Below, in pieces: positions 43,529-52,734 of a DNA stretch of 64,000 nucleotides. Below the pieces are notes generated by a model. That model saw nothing but the letters and a program-made list of their open reading frames with translations, searched no databases and was not told the origin of the DNA. This stretch comes from Adiantum capillus-veneris. Its lineage: Eukaryota; Streptophyta; Polypodiopsida; Polypodiales; Pteridaceae. Numbering within the stretch: position 1 is the first letter of the stretch; every line of letters starts with the position of its first letter. Both the position numbers and the translations under genes were made by a program. Where the stretch lies: positions 71,647,372 through 71,711,371 of the forward strand of contig CM043953.1 of NCBI GenBank assembly GCA_014529385.2, given 5' to 3'.

Positions 43529-46500
43529 GACTGGAGCAGTTTCTTGAACGATTCCTCACACTCTTCTGTCCATTCAAAGTTCACTATTAGCCTGTAAAGT
43601 GGTTGGCCTATTATAGCGTACATGTAAATGAATCGTCTATAATATCCGCAATGTCCCATAAAGCTCTGTACTTGTTTCGCATTGGTTGGTCTAGGCATAT
43701 CCACTATAACTTTTATCTTCTCTAAATCCGTGGATATTCCGTTTTGTGAGACAATATGTCCCAGAATTCTGCCCTGTCGGACCATAAACACACATTTCTC
43801 AGGATTGAGACAAATGCGATATGTCCTACATTTCTCAAATACTTTTCTTAGGTGTTTTAGATGCTCATCTCTCAGAAGAGAATGTACACATAAGTCATCC
43901 ATGTATATTTCTAGAAACAACCTTAAGTATTCTTTGAAAGCATGCGTCATCAGCCTCTGGAAGGTTGCGGGAGCATTGGTTAGACCAAAAGGCATAACCC
44001 TATAAGCATAGATTCCCCACTCCGTTGCAAAAGCTGTTTTATGTTGATCTTCCAGTGCTATGGCTAGCTGATTATATCCCGAAAAACCATCAAGAAAAGA
44101 GTATGTTGTTTTCCCTGATACACGCTCTAGAACATGGTCAGTTATCGGCAGGGGATAATTGTCCCTGATTGTTGCAGCATTCACTTTCTTTAAGTTGACA
44201 CACACTCGGAGTTTTCCGTTCTTCTTGGGTACCACCACAATTGGAGATACCCAATCGGTGTGTTCAATCTCGTAGATGAATTCAGCTTCCATTAGCTTAT
44301 CTATCTCTTCTTTGATTCGCTTAGCAAACGTATCATTATATGTGTATGGTCTCTGTCTGCTAGGTTTTGCGTCTTGTTTCAGTGGGATTGTGTGTTGGCA
44401 TATCGATGGGTCAACTCCGTTTAAGTCCTTATAAGACCATGCAAACACATCCCTATACTCTCTAAGAAGACTCAAAAGTCTCTCTTCCTCACCTGGATAC
44501 AAATCCGTGGCTATGTACACCGGTCTAGGTGTCTCCCCTGGAGCTGCTAAATCAACTTTTTTTGCATCCTCTGGTCCGTCATAAGATTCATTCTCCTTTC
44601 TCTCTCGAATAGGTTGGGTTAATACCACCTTCCTATCCTCCATTGTGAATTTCCTATAGTGAGAGGGAACATCCATGTTTTCCTTGGTTTTGGCGTTTTC
44701 GTCCTCTCCACTCTCAAATTCTGTTGTCCAAACTTCTTTCAGAGTTTTCTTGAGCTCTCTGTACTTGTTTCTACGTTCTAACTTGGACTCCGTGTGTTCT
44801 CTGTTGCGTTTGTTCTTTTCTGATTTTTCTGTTTCAGTTTTCGTTTCATTCCTTTGAACTTGATTTCTTGAGCCTCTTTTGTCTTTTCGTAAGCTCTTTT
44901 GATCATTGCCTCTCATTCTTCCAAAAATCTTGTCCTTAACACAATCTTCTGTCTTTACTAGCATTAGGAATTGATTTTTTCCTCTTATTCTAGGCATCGG
45001 ATTGGTTCTAACCCCCTTTGTTTTTCTCTTTGCTCTATAGCGTTTCTGGCGTTGTTTAGTTTGGTTCGGAAAATCATAAAATCGGACATCCGTTATAGTT
45101 TCTTCGTTTCCGCTTGAATTGTCCGTTGACTCGTTGTCTGCTTTATTTCCCCACTCAGGATGATCGGGAATGTCGTGAAACACCTCCTCTTCATCTTCCT
45201 TTTCCAGTGTATCGTTCTTTTCAGTTTCTTTTTCGAGTACAGTTCTCAACATGAAGTACGGAACCACGTCGTACCCATCCTTGTCGCAAAATTTCGTTGT
45301 GGGACCATCCAGAATTGCACAAACATCTAGGGTTGCTAGAATGTGTGTCCATTCTAATGGTTCAAGCGTGTCCTCTGGAAAGGGTTCTCCTATATAAGTT
45401 TCGTCTTCGATAGCCCTTTCTAAAACACATTCTTCTCGTTTCAGACTTCCACATTTCGAAGCTCCACACATCCATAACTCCTTGGGTTTACCTAACCAAG
45501 CTGGAAATTCGGATCCCGCCAAAGTAGCTGAATCAAACTCCTCCACCGGTGTTCGGTTCACATCTTTGTAGCTATGGTCTTTCAGGTTCACACGTGTAGT
45601 GGTTTCCATATTTCTCAGGTATATGTGATCGTAGCCCCAATCCTGGACCATTTTCAACTGTCTCATGAATGGTCTTCCCAGTATGATATCATAGTTATTC
45701 TCCTTGCCAAAATCGACAATAGCAAAAGTATGTTCGTATTCAATGCCGCAAGAAGTCACTACCACTTTCTCTAATAACCCCATAGGTTTCTCCATGTGTC
45801 CATCTGCTAATTGGAGTTTCAACCTAGTCTTCCTTATTGCTGGTTTCCCCCATTTTTTCCAGATTTCTTTTGTAGCAATGGCTACCCCAGCTCCGCTGTC
45901 TAGTATTGCCATCGTCTTCACTCCTTGGAATTCAACTGGTAAGGTTGTATTCCCCTCTTCACCTTCGCAATACTCTCCGACCTTGTTTAAGGGTACAGGC
46001 TTAGCGTTCTTTTGTGGTTTACTCAGCTCTTGTATTCCCTCTTGCAGTCTCGATGTTGGGTCTTTTATCCCAAATTTCTCCAAGCATTTTCCTACAGTGG
46101 TCCACATATGTGGTCTTAGCCTCAAAAGCTCAGCTAGAGTGATAGTGCATGTCACTGGTGTTGACAAGATCTCTATCAATCCTTGCGAGTCCATGACTTT
46201 TTCTGATGAGATTCTTCGTGAGGGAAGTGCTCTAATCTCGGATTTTGCTTCATACTCTCCTAAGTATGAAGGTAAGGTATTCAGTGAGTGAGGTTTGCTC
46301 TCCATTGTTCTAACAGAGCCCCCATCTCCCCAGTAAGATTGCAGATCCAAGTCCACTTGAGATCCTGCCTCAAATTCCACTATGGGAGGATTCCTGATGT
46401 CCTTTTCCCAATTTGTCTGATTAGCTTGGCAACTTAGCTCGTTTGCAAAGTTTGCCTCTCTCACTTGTTTCCAAAATTCATTGTAATCCTCATCTCTTCC

Positions 46501-47334
46501 GTAAGACCTCTGTATGACTGGATGAAAACTCTCTATCTCCTGATCGGTTGTGTTCAATACTATGCGGTCATCCTTGTGTGTATTTTCAGGCTTTTGTGCA
46601 CTGGGAGTCTTTTCAGCTACCCGTGAAATGATAGTCTCTTGCTGAATTGGGTTTTCCGTTCCACAATTCATTGTTTCTTTTGGTGGTTCTAATAAGGCTT
46701 GTGCAGTCTCGATCATTCTCTGGCACATTTCAAGTCTCTGCTTTTCCAATTCCGCGTTTGGGTATGTCATCCACCTCTGTTCTTGTGTTTGGTTGTTCTT
46801 TAACCTAGCTTCGTAAGCTCTCATCAGTGCGTCCAATGGTTCGTGTACTTTGTCGACTAGCACTGATCCCCCTGAGCTTAAGCTCGTTGTTTCTTTGATA
46901 CTCTTTTGTTTCGTTCTTTCAGGGCTCATCTCTCGTTTCCCGTTTTGACTCTCAAGTTTTTCTAATCTATCTTTAGTTTGCTTTAGTTCCTCAGCTAGAA
47001 TAGCGTCTTCACGTTCTTTTCTCAACTTCATGCGTGCTTTTCTAGCTTTCCATGTGTTTCTCTGACTCCGCGGTCCTTGACTAACCACTTCAGTCGCTAA
47101 CTTTCCATTCTCAGGTTCTCTAGTGGTTTTCTTAGCTTGAGCTCTAGTAACAACTTGCGTTGGTATCAGAGTTTCATTTTCAGACCCACTGCTGGTAGGA
47201 ATAGTTTCTAGCATATTCAATGTCGTCTTTTGCACTTTGTTTGGATTCTTTTGAACAATCCTCAATGAAGTGAGTAACCCCACACTCAGTGCAATAAGCG
47301 TTAATTCTAATGATTTCCGTATGTGGACAAACAT
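43525..47334 (-). CDS. pol: E2 pol, first part: protease and reverse transcriptase
   Basis: Linker, then retropepsin (AILDSGAG at about 45905-45880; IILGRPF near 45680), a long basic linker (about 45060-44480), then RT (about 44470-43800). RT motifs include TDWVSPIVVVPKKNGKLRVC, SFLDGFSGYNQ, PFGLTNAPATFQ and IYMDDLC. The reading frame overlaps the end of gag by about 150 bp in the +1 frame, so its annotated 5' end is not a true start. It ends at TGA 43525-43527, just before RNase H, which continues in the -1 frame. Either this is a recent mutation or a programmed shift; E1 has lost this part, so the two cannot be compared. Confidence 0.92.
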   Translation of the reverse strand: MFVHIRKSLELTLIALSVGLLTSLRIVQKNPNKVQKTTLNMLETIPTSSGSENETLIPTQVVTRAQAKKTTREPENGKLATEVVSQGPRSQRNTWKARKARMKLRKEREDAILAEELKQTKDRLEKLESQNGKREMSPERTKQKSIKETTSLSSGGSVLVDKVHEPLDALMRAYEARLKNNQTQEQRWMTYPNAELEKQRLEMCQRMIETAQALLEPPKETMNCGTENPIQQETIISRVAEKTPSAQKPENTHKDDRIVLNTTDQEIESFHPVIQRSYGRDEDYNEFWKQVREANFANELSCQANQTNWEKDIRNPPIVEFEAGSQVDLDLQSYWGDGGSVRTMESKPHSLNTLPSYLGEYEAKSEIRALPSRRISSEKVMDSQGLIEILSTPVTCTITLAELLRLRPHMWTTVGKCLEKFGIKDPTSRLQEGIQELSKPQKNAKPVPLNKVGEYCEGEEGNTTLPVEFQGVKTMAILDSGAGVAIATKEIWKKWGKPAIRKTRLKLQLADGHMEKPMGLLEKVVVTSCGIEYEHTFAIVDFGKENNYDIILGRPFMRQLKMVQDWGYDHIYLRNMETTTRVNLKDHSYKDVNRTPVEEFDSATLAGSEFPAWLGKPKELWMCGASKCGSLKREECVLERAIEDETYIGEPFPEDTLEPLEWTHILATLDVCAILDGPTTKFCDKDGYDVVPYFMLRTVLEKETEKNDTLEKEDEEEVFHDIPDHPEWGNKADNESTDNSSGNEETITDVRFYDFPNQTKQRQKRYRAKRKTKGVRTNPMPRIRGKNQFLMLVKTEDCVKDKIFGRMRGNDQKSLRKDKRGSRNQVQRNETKTETEKSEKNKRNREHTESKLERRNKYRELKKTLKEVWTTEFESGEDENAKTKENMDVPSHYRKFTMEDRKVVLTQPIRERKENESYDGPEDAKKVDLAAPGETPRPVYIATDLYPGEEERLLSLLREYRDVFAWSYKDLNGVDPSICQHTIPLKQDAKPSRQRPYTYNDTFAKRIKEEIDKLMEAEFIYEIEHTDWVSPIVVVPKKNGKLRVCVNLKKVNAATIRDNYPLPITDHVLERVSGKTTYSFLDGFSGYNQLAIALEDQHKTAFATEWGIYAYRVMPFGLTNAPATFQRLMTHAFKEYLRLFLEIYMDDLCVHSLLRDEHLKHLRKVFEKCRTYRICLNPEKCVFMVRQGRILGHIVSQNGISTDLEKIKVIVDMPRPTNAKQVQSFMGHCGYYRRFIYMYAIIGQPLYRLIVNFEWTEECEESFKKLLQS

Positions 47335-49756
47335 TCATCAGATGGTCACCTCCACACTTGTAACAGGGTCCTAGTGCTGGTCTTGGTCCCATTTGATTCG
47401 TCCTTTGTGGATAGGATGGTCTTTGTCCTGTTAACCCTCCATGAGCTATGAACATCAATGTTCTTGCGTCCAAATTGTATCTCTCTTCATCAGAAGCACT
47501 TGTAACTGTTGGTGTTCCAACATTCCCCATCGTGCCCCATGGTTCTGGTTGTTTGGGTTCTTCTGGTGGGTAATACACAGTTGGAGACATGTGTGCCCCA
47601 GATTCTTCATAATAGGCTTGAACAGGCACTAGGGCTTGTTTTTCCTGATTCTCTAAGGTTGGTGCATATCTAATGCCCACTGGTCTTGCTCTTGGTAAAG
47701 GTGGTTGTTGTCCCAATACCAGTTGTGGTCTTTCTATCCCCATAGGTCCTGGTACATTTCCCGTTGGGTATCGAGGTACTGGATGTACTTGAGGTGGTGC
47801 TAATTGAGCAGGAGGTGCATACTGACGCTCCCTTACATACCCTTTGTTGTAATAGCACTCCTCTGTTGGATGATTTGTCCATTTTTGTTCAATAGCACAC
47901 CATTTCAGTGGTTTTGGCAATGGTTTTTGGTATGGTGCCATCCTTTTTAGAGCATCTTCTATCATTTGCTCTACATTTGGCATGGTTGTTGTTTGAACAT
48001 TCTTTTTAGTGGTAGTCTCGCTCGCTACGGAGGAAGAGCTACTGGATGCAAAATCTGTATCCGCTGACACCTCTCCATAAACCGTACAGTTATCCACTAA
48101 GTACAATGCCTCTCTCGTTACTTGCTCGAAACTTGTACAAGCTTTCAAGTGCAAGTCCTTCTTGAGAGTGTCGTTTCTCAGTCCCTCAATAAAGAGAACA
48201 GATAGTCTGTCATCTTGTGGTTGTTCACGTACTGGATATCTCTCAATGTATTGTTTTAAGCGAAGTGAAGCTTCCTTCACTTTTTCGTGTTCTCTCTGTT
48301 TAAAAGCATATATTTGTGAGACCGTATTGTGCTTAATCCCTCGTTTTGAGAATTCCTCAGCAAACTCTCTTAGCAAATGGTCAATGTCATGGAATCCCCC
48401 TATGTTCAGTGGTTGAAACCATGTCAATGCCGTACCTTCTAGAGTAAGACCAAATCCCTCGTATTGTGTATGGAAATCTGTTATCTGCTCAGCTCTTAAG
48501 ACTTGCTTAAAGAGTGACACATGTGCATACGGATCTCCCGAACCACCATACTTCTTTGGCATACACTTCGCTACTTGAGATTGTCTCATACGTCTATGAT
48601 CTGCTACCAATCTCATTGCTCCTGTGTCCCGGTTAAAGCATTCTCTAGCATCATGGACTTCATGGGTTACCCTTGTCGGTTCCCCCGCCCTGAATCTACT
48701 ACTAGGAGGTAAATGTGATGGTTCCGCTTCGAACCTTGGACCTGGAGCGGTATATGTGGGGATTGGAACTGCACTACCTCGATTCGTATCCATTGACTCT
48801 CTGGAATGTAATGATCCCATTGGTCCGGGCTTCGAGTACTGAGGTTGACTGAAAGAGTCAGCAGCCTGAGTTCTTTGTCCTCCTGTCGTCATTGGGTTTT
48901 GCCCTCCATTTGTTGGTGCTGGTCTTTGTGAGCTAGAAGTAACATAATACTGATGTAGTGGTCCCCCAAAGTATGTATATCCTTCTAATTCTTTCTTGCC
49001 CATTGTTGAGTATTGCCTGCCATACTTGTCGTAAGCGGCAATTTTCACTTCCGATCCCTCTGTGTAGGTAAAGACATAAAGTCTTTTTTGGTCTGTCAAC
49101 TCTCCAGTGTAGGGTTCTTCACATCTATAATAGAGATCCTGCTCCCCATTATTATATTTGTATAGCCCCACATAGATGTTATCAGTGTTGATCCTTGTAG
49201 TTTCATTCTCTCTTCTTAACCTCGCATCAGGGAAGTTCATTATTGGTGCTTTCTCCTCAAGTTCTTCATCTACTTTGGCTTTGGTGCCCATCAATCCCCA
49301 CTTGTCCACAATGTTAGGGTTTAGGACTACCAAGTACATGGTACCCTCGTCATCTAGATATCTATCTCCGCTATAGCTCACATGCACTAAGTCCTTGAAC
49401 TCACTAGGTCTATCTTCTATCTTCACACAATAGCGGTCCATTCCATCCTTGTAGATCTTGGCACCTTGCTCATTGTCGTACTGATATTTTATGAACAATA
49501 GCCTCATTGTGGCGGAAGGGTTTGATGATCCTACTGCCATATTTTCTCTGTTGTTCAGGTTCAAGTGTTCCAAGTGTTCGGTGAAAATCTCGTAAGATCT
49601 CTCCGAAGAAGTATTAGAGACACTTCCTTCAAAGATCGGCTCTAATGGTTGCACCCAACTTTGGTTTACACTTCCCTCGGTTGATATGACACTTGCTGGT
49701 TCCCCTTGTTTTGGTTGGTTATTCTGGAGGTTCCTGCCCGATCTCAAATTCATCAA
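47180..49756 (-). CDS. gag: E2 gag, 858 codons, intact
   Basis: It starts at MMNLRSGRN, shared with E1. Residues about 80-300 form an unrecognised region (for example GDRYLDDEGTMYLV) ahead of the usual gag domain (about 48570-48080, with LTWFQPLNIG and FSKRGIKHNTVSQIYAFKQ). A Pro/Gln-rich part follows, then two CCHC knuckles near 47365-47325 and 47300-47257, both C-X2-C-X3-H-X4-C. Gag should form the capsid and bind element RNA. Compared with E1 an extra base in the A-rich run near 47249-47253 puts pol in a different frame. Confidence 0.93.
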   Translation of the reverse strand: MMNLRSGRNLQNNQPKQGEPASVISTEGSVNQSWVQPLEPIFEGSVSNTSSERSYEIFTEHLEHLNLNNRENMAVGSSNPSATMRLLFIKYQYDNEQGAKIYKDGMDRYCVKIEDRPSEFKDLVHVSYSGDRYLDDEGTMYLVVLNPNIVDKWGLMGTKAKVDEELEEKAPIMNFPDARLRRENETTRINTDNIYVGLYKYNNGEQDLYYRCEEPYTGELTDQKRLYVFTYTEGSEVKIAAYDKYGRQYSTMGKKELEGYTYFGGPLHQYYVTSSSQRPAPTNGGQNPMTTGGQRTQAADSFSQPQYSKPGPMGSLHSRESMDTNRGSAVPIPTYTAPGPRFEAEPSHLPPSSRFRAGEPTRVTHEVHDARECFNRDTGAMRLVADHRRMRQSQVAKCMPKKYGGSGDPYAHVSLFKQVLRAEQITDFHTQYEGFGLTLEGTALTWFQPLNIGGFHDIDHLLREFAEEFSKRGIKHNTVSQIYAFKQREHEKVKEASLRLKQYIERYPVREQPQDDRLSVLFIEGLRNDTLKKDLHLKACTSFEQVTREALYLVDNCTVYGEVSADTDFASSSSSSVASETTTKKNVQTTTMPNVEQMIEDALKRMAPYQKPLPKPLKWCAIEQKWTNHPTEECYYNKGYVRERQYAPPAQLAPPQVHPVPRYPTGNVPGPMGIERPQLVLGQQPPLPRARPVGIRYAPTLENQEKQALVPVQAYYEESGAHMSPTVYYPPEEPKQPEPWGTMGNVGTPTVTSASDEERYNLDARTLMFIAHGGLTGQRPSYPQRTNQMGPRPALGPCYKCGGDHLMNVCPHTEIIRINAYCTECGVTHFIEDCSKESKQSAKDDIEYARNYSYQQWV

Positions 49757-51162
49757 TTCCCCTAAAGGACTTTAACTTTTCTGTATCGGCAATTTGTTTT
49801 CCCAGGTTTTTGTGGTTAGAATTGATCCAAACTGATTGATACTTTGTCAATTGTTTAATCTTGTCAGTTGGACAACTTCTGTTTCATCAGGTGAGAATTT
49901 TGTTACTGTTATGCTGAAAAAGACATTATACGCGTATGATGTCTTTTTTTTCACAGATTTGGACTATTTTGGTTATGCTCACTCTCAGTAGCCCCCTTAT
50001 GCTCCGTCCACTCACAAAATTCAGTTTGAACTCTGTTTGAGCAAGTTATGGCTAATTTAGGCTTTTCTTGGCAATTTTCCGCTTTTAACTTGTTTTTTGG
50101 GTCAATTGTGATCCAAATGGGATGAAACTTGAAATATAACCTCTAGACAGCAATTACAATGGATCTGTGTTAGCAAAGTATCAAAATATGTCCAAAATTA
50201 GGTCAAAGACATCATACGCGTATGATGTCTTTTTCATCAATTTGGGTCAAGACTTGATATTTTTGCTTTCTACAGTGTTTGTAACAATCTTGTCAGGTCA
50301 GATTTCAAAAATAAGCAGTGGATGTGCTAAAAGACATTATACGCGTATGATGTCTTTTGTCCCAGATTTTGACTATTCTTGGTTTTAAGCCTTCTCCAAT
50401 GTTTATAATTGAGTTTCAAGTGTTTTTGTCAGGTTTGAATGTAAAAACAAGATCTGAATCCAAAATTTCCTCTTCTTTGCGTTTCTTGGACTCCGACTTG
50501 TCTTTTTGGGTTTCTTTGAGTGTTAATGCTCTTGTTTTAAGTTGAAATTAGGGTATAACCCCCCTTTTGAACACTCTGGTAAAGTCAAAATTTTTGTTTT
50601 GGTCTCTGTTTGGTCATTTAGACATCATACGCGTATGATGTCTAAAGTTGCAGATTTCCAGTTTTTTTGGCACAGAATCCTTTCTAAAGCTTTCTCTAGT
50701 GCTCAGCAACTCCCAGATACACAGAAAATTTCTCTGACTTTTGTTTATTGCAAGTTTCACTACTAACTCGACGGTTTAGTGATCTAACATGCAATCAACC
50801 ATATCAAGCAAATACTCCAATGATTATTAGCTCTAGATCAGGATCAAATGAAGTCCTACCTAAGCTATTCCTAATCATAAAATGGGTTTGGTAATTGTGA
50901 CTTTAAAGATATCCACTGTCACTCACGGACTAGCAAATTCTTCTTCTATCAACAACTACTCAACACCAACAAAACAACAAACAAATCTAAGCTAAACTAA
51001 AAATACTGTCAACACGGAAGACCCAGGAATACCCCACTTCCTAGTATCTCTCGAGATCTTCAGAGTCCACCACTCCTAGATCTTTTCTAACTAAAGTATA
51101 CAAAGTAGTTTATACGACTCACCTCGTAGGATTAGTCTAAGGTCACCTACTTAGGGCTCTCG
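49757..51162 (-). other. E2 leader before gag
   Basis: This is the counterpart of 398-1801. No credible ORF is present. It contains four palindromes. Confidence 0.85.
49922..50642 (-). promoter_or_regulatory. Leader palindrome array of E2, four copies
   Basis: Copies are at 49922-49943, 50208-50229, 50333-50354 and 50621-50642. Those at 50208 and 50621 are perfect; the other two have one change (CATTATACG). In the sense direction spacing is 288, 125, 286. The gap to the gag ATG is 165 bp. Confidence 0.85.
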
Positions 51163-51180
51163 TCCCCGACAGCGGCGCCA
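51163..51180 (-). other. E2 primer binding site, tRNA-Asp type
   Basis: On the minus strand TGGCGCCGCTGTCGGGGA lies two bases from the LTR. It differs from E1 by one base. Confidence 0.85.
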
Positions 51181-51182
51181 AA

Positions 51183-51814
51183 TGTTAAGGCGGTTACGCC
51201 GCTAGCGGAAACTAAATAGCGAGAACTCAACCAACAACAGAATTTGTCAGAAGAGGACGGAGATTGACCCGCAGGCGCATGGACGCATGGAAACAACTAG
51301 GTGGGTGTCAAATCACCTACTCGACCTTCTAATGACAATCACTACTAAGGAAATCAAATCTAAGTTCTAGAATACGCAAGTGACTGAAATCCGTACTACG
51401 AACGAATGCTATACGAAACAGGATCTAGAATCATTGAATCGATCTCAAACTCAAGGGGAAGTCTATACACTAGGTAAGAACAACACCCTAAAGACTTGAA
51501 CTGCAAAATCAACCTATAACCACTCCGTGCGGTAAACGCGTATGAAAACAGGCCGAAAAATACAGGTGATCGAAACTTGACCCCGATGGTACTGATGTGT
51601 AGCTCTACTCGTTGTGGTTCTATAGATATGCTGCATGCTCTATTCCGACACACGAGTTGGAAGAAAACTCACACCGAAGCTCGTAGGAACTTACCACACA
51701 TAGAAGCCGATAGCGCGCACTCTTGGTATCTGTGCGTAGCTCTCGCCGTTGCTAACACAATGACGGTGTCGCTTCTCCAATGGTGGCTCCGTAGCTCGCG
51801 TAGCAAGTAGATAA

Positions 51815-51888
<74 letters not shown>

Positions 51889-52174
51889 GACACAGTCACG
51901 GCGCTCAAAAACTCACTTTGATTAATAATCTCAATCCCTTAGGTTACAAAACTTTGGCTTATATACCTCAGCCTTGGAGGTGAGAACATCTCTAACTAAT
52001 TACATCAGCAAGTGAAATTACTTCGGAATTACAAGCTGGAAACTCAATTGAGTCTCGTTACTTAATGAATGGCTCAAATCAAAATTAATGTCGGAAAGAC
52101 ATTTATTACAATCAATGGTTACAAAATGATGAGTGTGAGCAAAAATGTGGGTGTGATCCTCTGCTGACTCAACA
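51183..52174 (-). repeat. E2 5' LTR (992 bp)
   Basis: It pairs with 33178-34111. It has an 8-bp duplication (CGCATGGA near 51281-51296), a CT tract of 69 bases at 51817-51885 and a palindrome half-site at 51536-51545. The TATA box is near 51958-51964. Confidence 0.97.
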
Positions 52175-52179
52175 CCTTT
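52175..52179. repeat. E2 target-site duplication, right copy (CCTTT)
   Basis: It matches 33173-33177. Confidence 0.95.
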
Positions 52180-52329
52180 GGATCCCTATTTTTTCTCCTT
52201 TGAATCCCTATTGTGACTAGTCTGCCAACCTAACCAATATTCTAGCTTTTTCTCCCTTCGTACCTCCCCATATTAAATAATTAGTTTAACATGAGAAAAT
52301 CATTTAGGAGAATTAGATATTAGTTATTA

Positions 52330-52495
52330 TGATAGGTCAAGTGGTTGATAGTGCTTGTCAAGTAGTATAAATTGCTTAAAAGTGCTGGTCAGGTGTTCCT
52401 AAGTGGTCCAAAGAGCTGGTCAAGTGGTACAGGGGGCTAGTAAAGTGATTTGGGGGGCTGGTAAAGTGCTGGTACACTGACCAAGTGTTTTAAAG
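52330..52495 (+). repeat. Minisatellite related to 32295-32500
   Basis: Degenerate units of the AAAGTGCTGGTCAAGTGGT type. Together with the left-flank array it shows that E2 landed in a minisatellite-rich locus. Confidence 0.75.
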
Positions 52496-52580
52496 GACGT
52501 ATTTTATCACTCTACTGTGACAAGTGCTAGCTTTTTAGCAGGGGTGATTAGCTATAATTTTAGAGGGTAGTAGTTAGGTG

Positions 52581-52615
52581 ATCCCCCCCTCCCCCCCCCC
52601 CCCCCCCCCTCCCCC
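52581..52615. repeat. Poly-C tract with T interruptions
   Basis: About 35 bases, nearly all C. It may form unusual DNA structure and is prone to assembly error. Confidence 0.9.
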
Positions 52616-52734
52616 AAGCTTTTGATGTAATCCTTGCTGACTCTCTTCAATATAGTTCACTGCCTCCCCTTTTTTTTCAAAGTGCTAGCTATTGTTAAAA
52701 GTTCTGGTCAAAGTCAAATTTATAGAGATAAATC

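Larger units (their letters stand above)
33178..52174 (-). mobile_element. E2: nearly complete Ty3/gypsy LTR retrotransposon, 18,997 bp
   Basis: LTRs of 934 bp and 992 bp flank the whole element, with PBS, leader, gag, pol, internal PPT, spacer, ORF3 and PPT in order on the minus strand. The CCTTT target duplication shows a simple insertion. By eye the LTRs differ at about 11 substitutions in roughly 900 bases (about 1.2%), apart from microsatellite length and an 8-bp duplication, so it is fairly young. Defects are few: a frame break at the RT/RNase H border and one TAG in ORF3. The DHLSR motif in RNase H and the tRNA-Asp primer place it near Athila/Tat-type, non-chromodomain elements. No chromodomain is visible. 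Confidence 0.97.

Noticed and set aside
45704..46291. 195-codon antisense ORF in pol (and its partner at 5265-5852)
   Set aside because: It is the reverse frame of the protease region. It is present in both copies only because pol is conserved.
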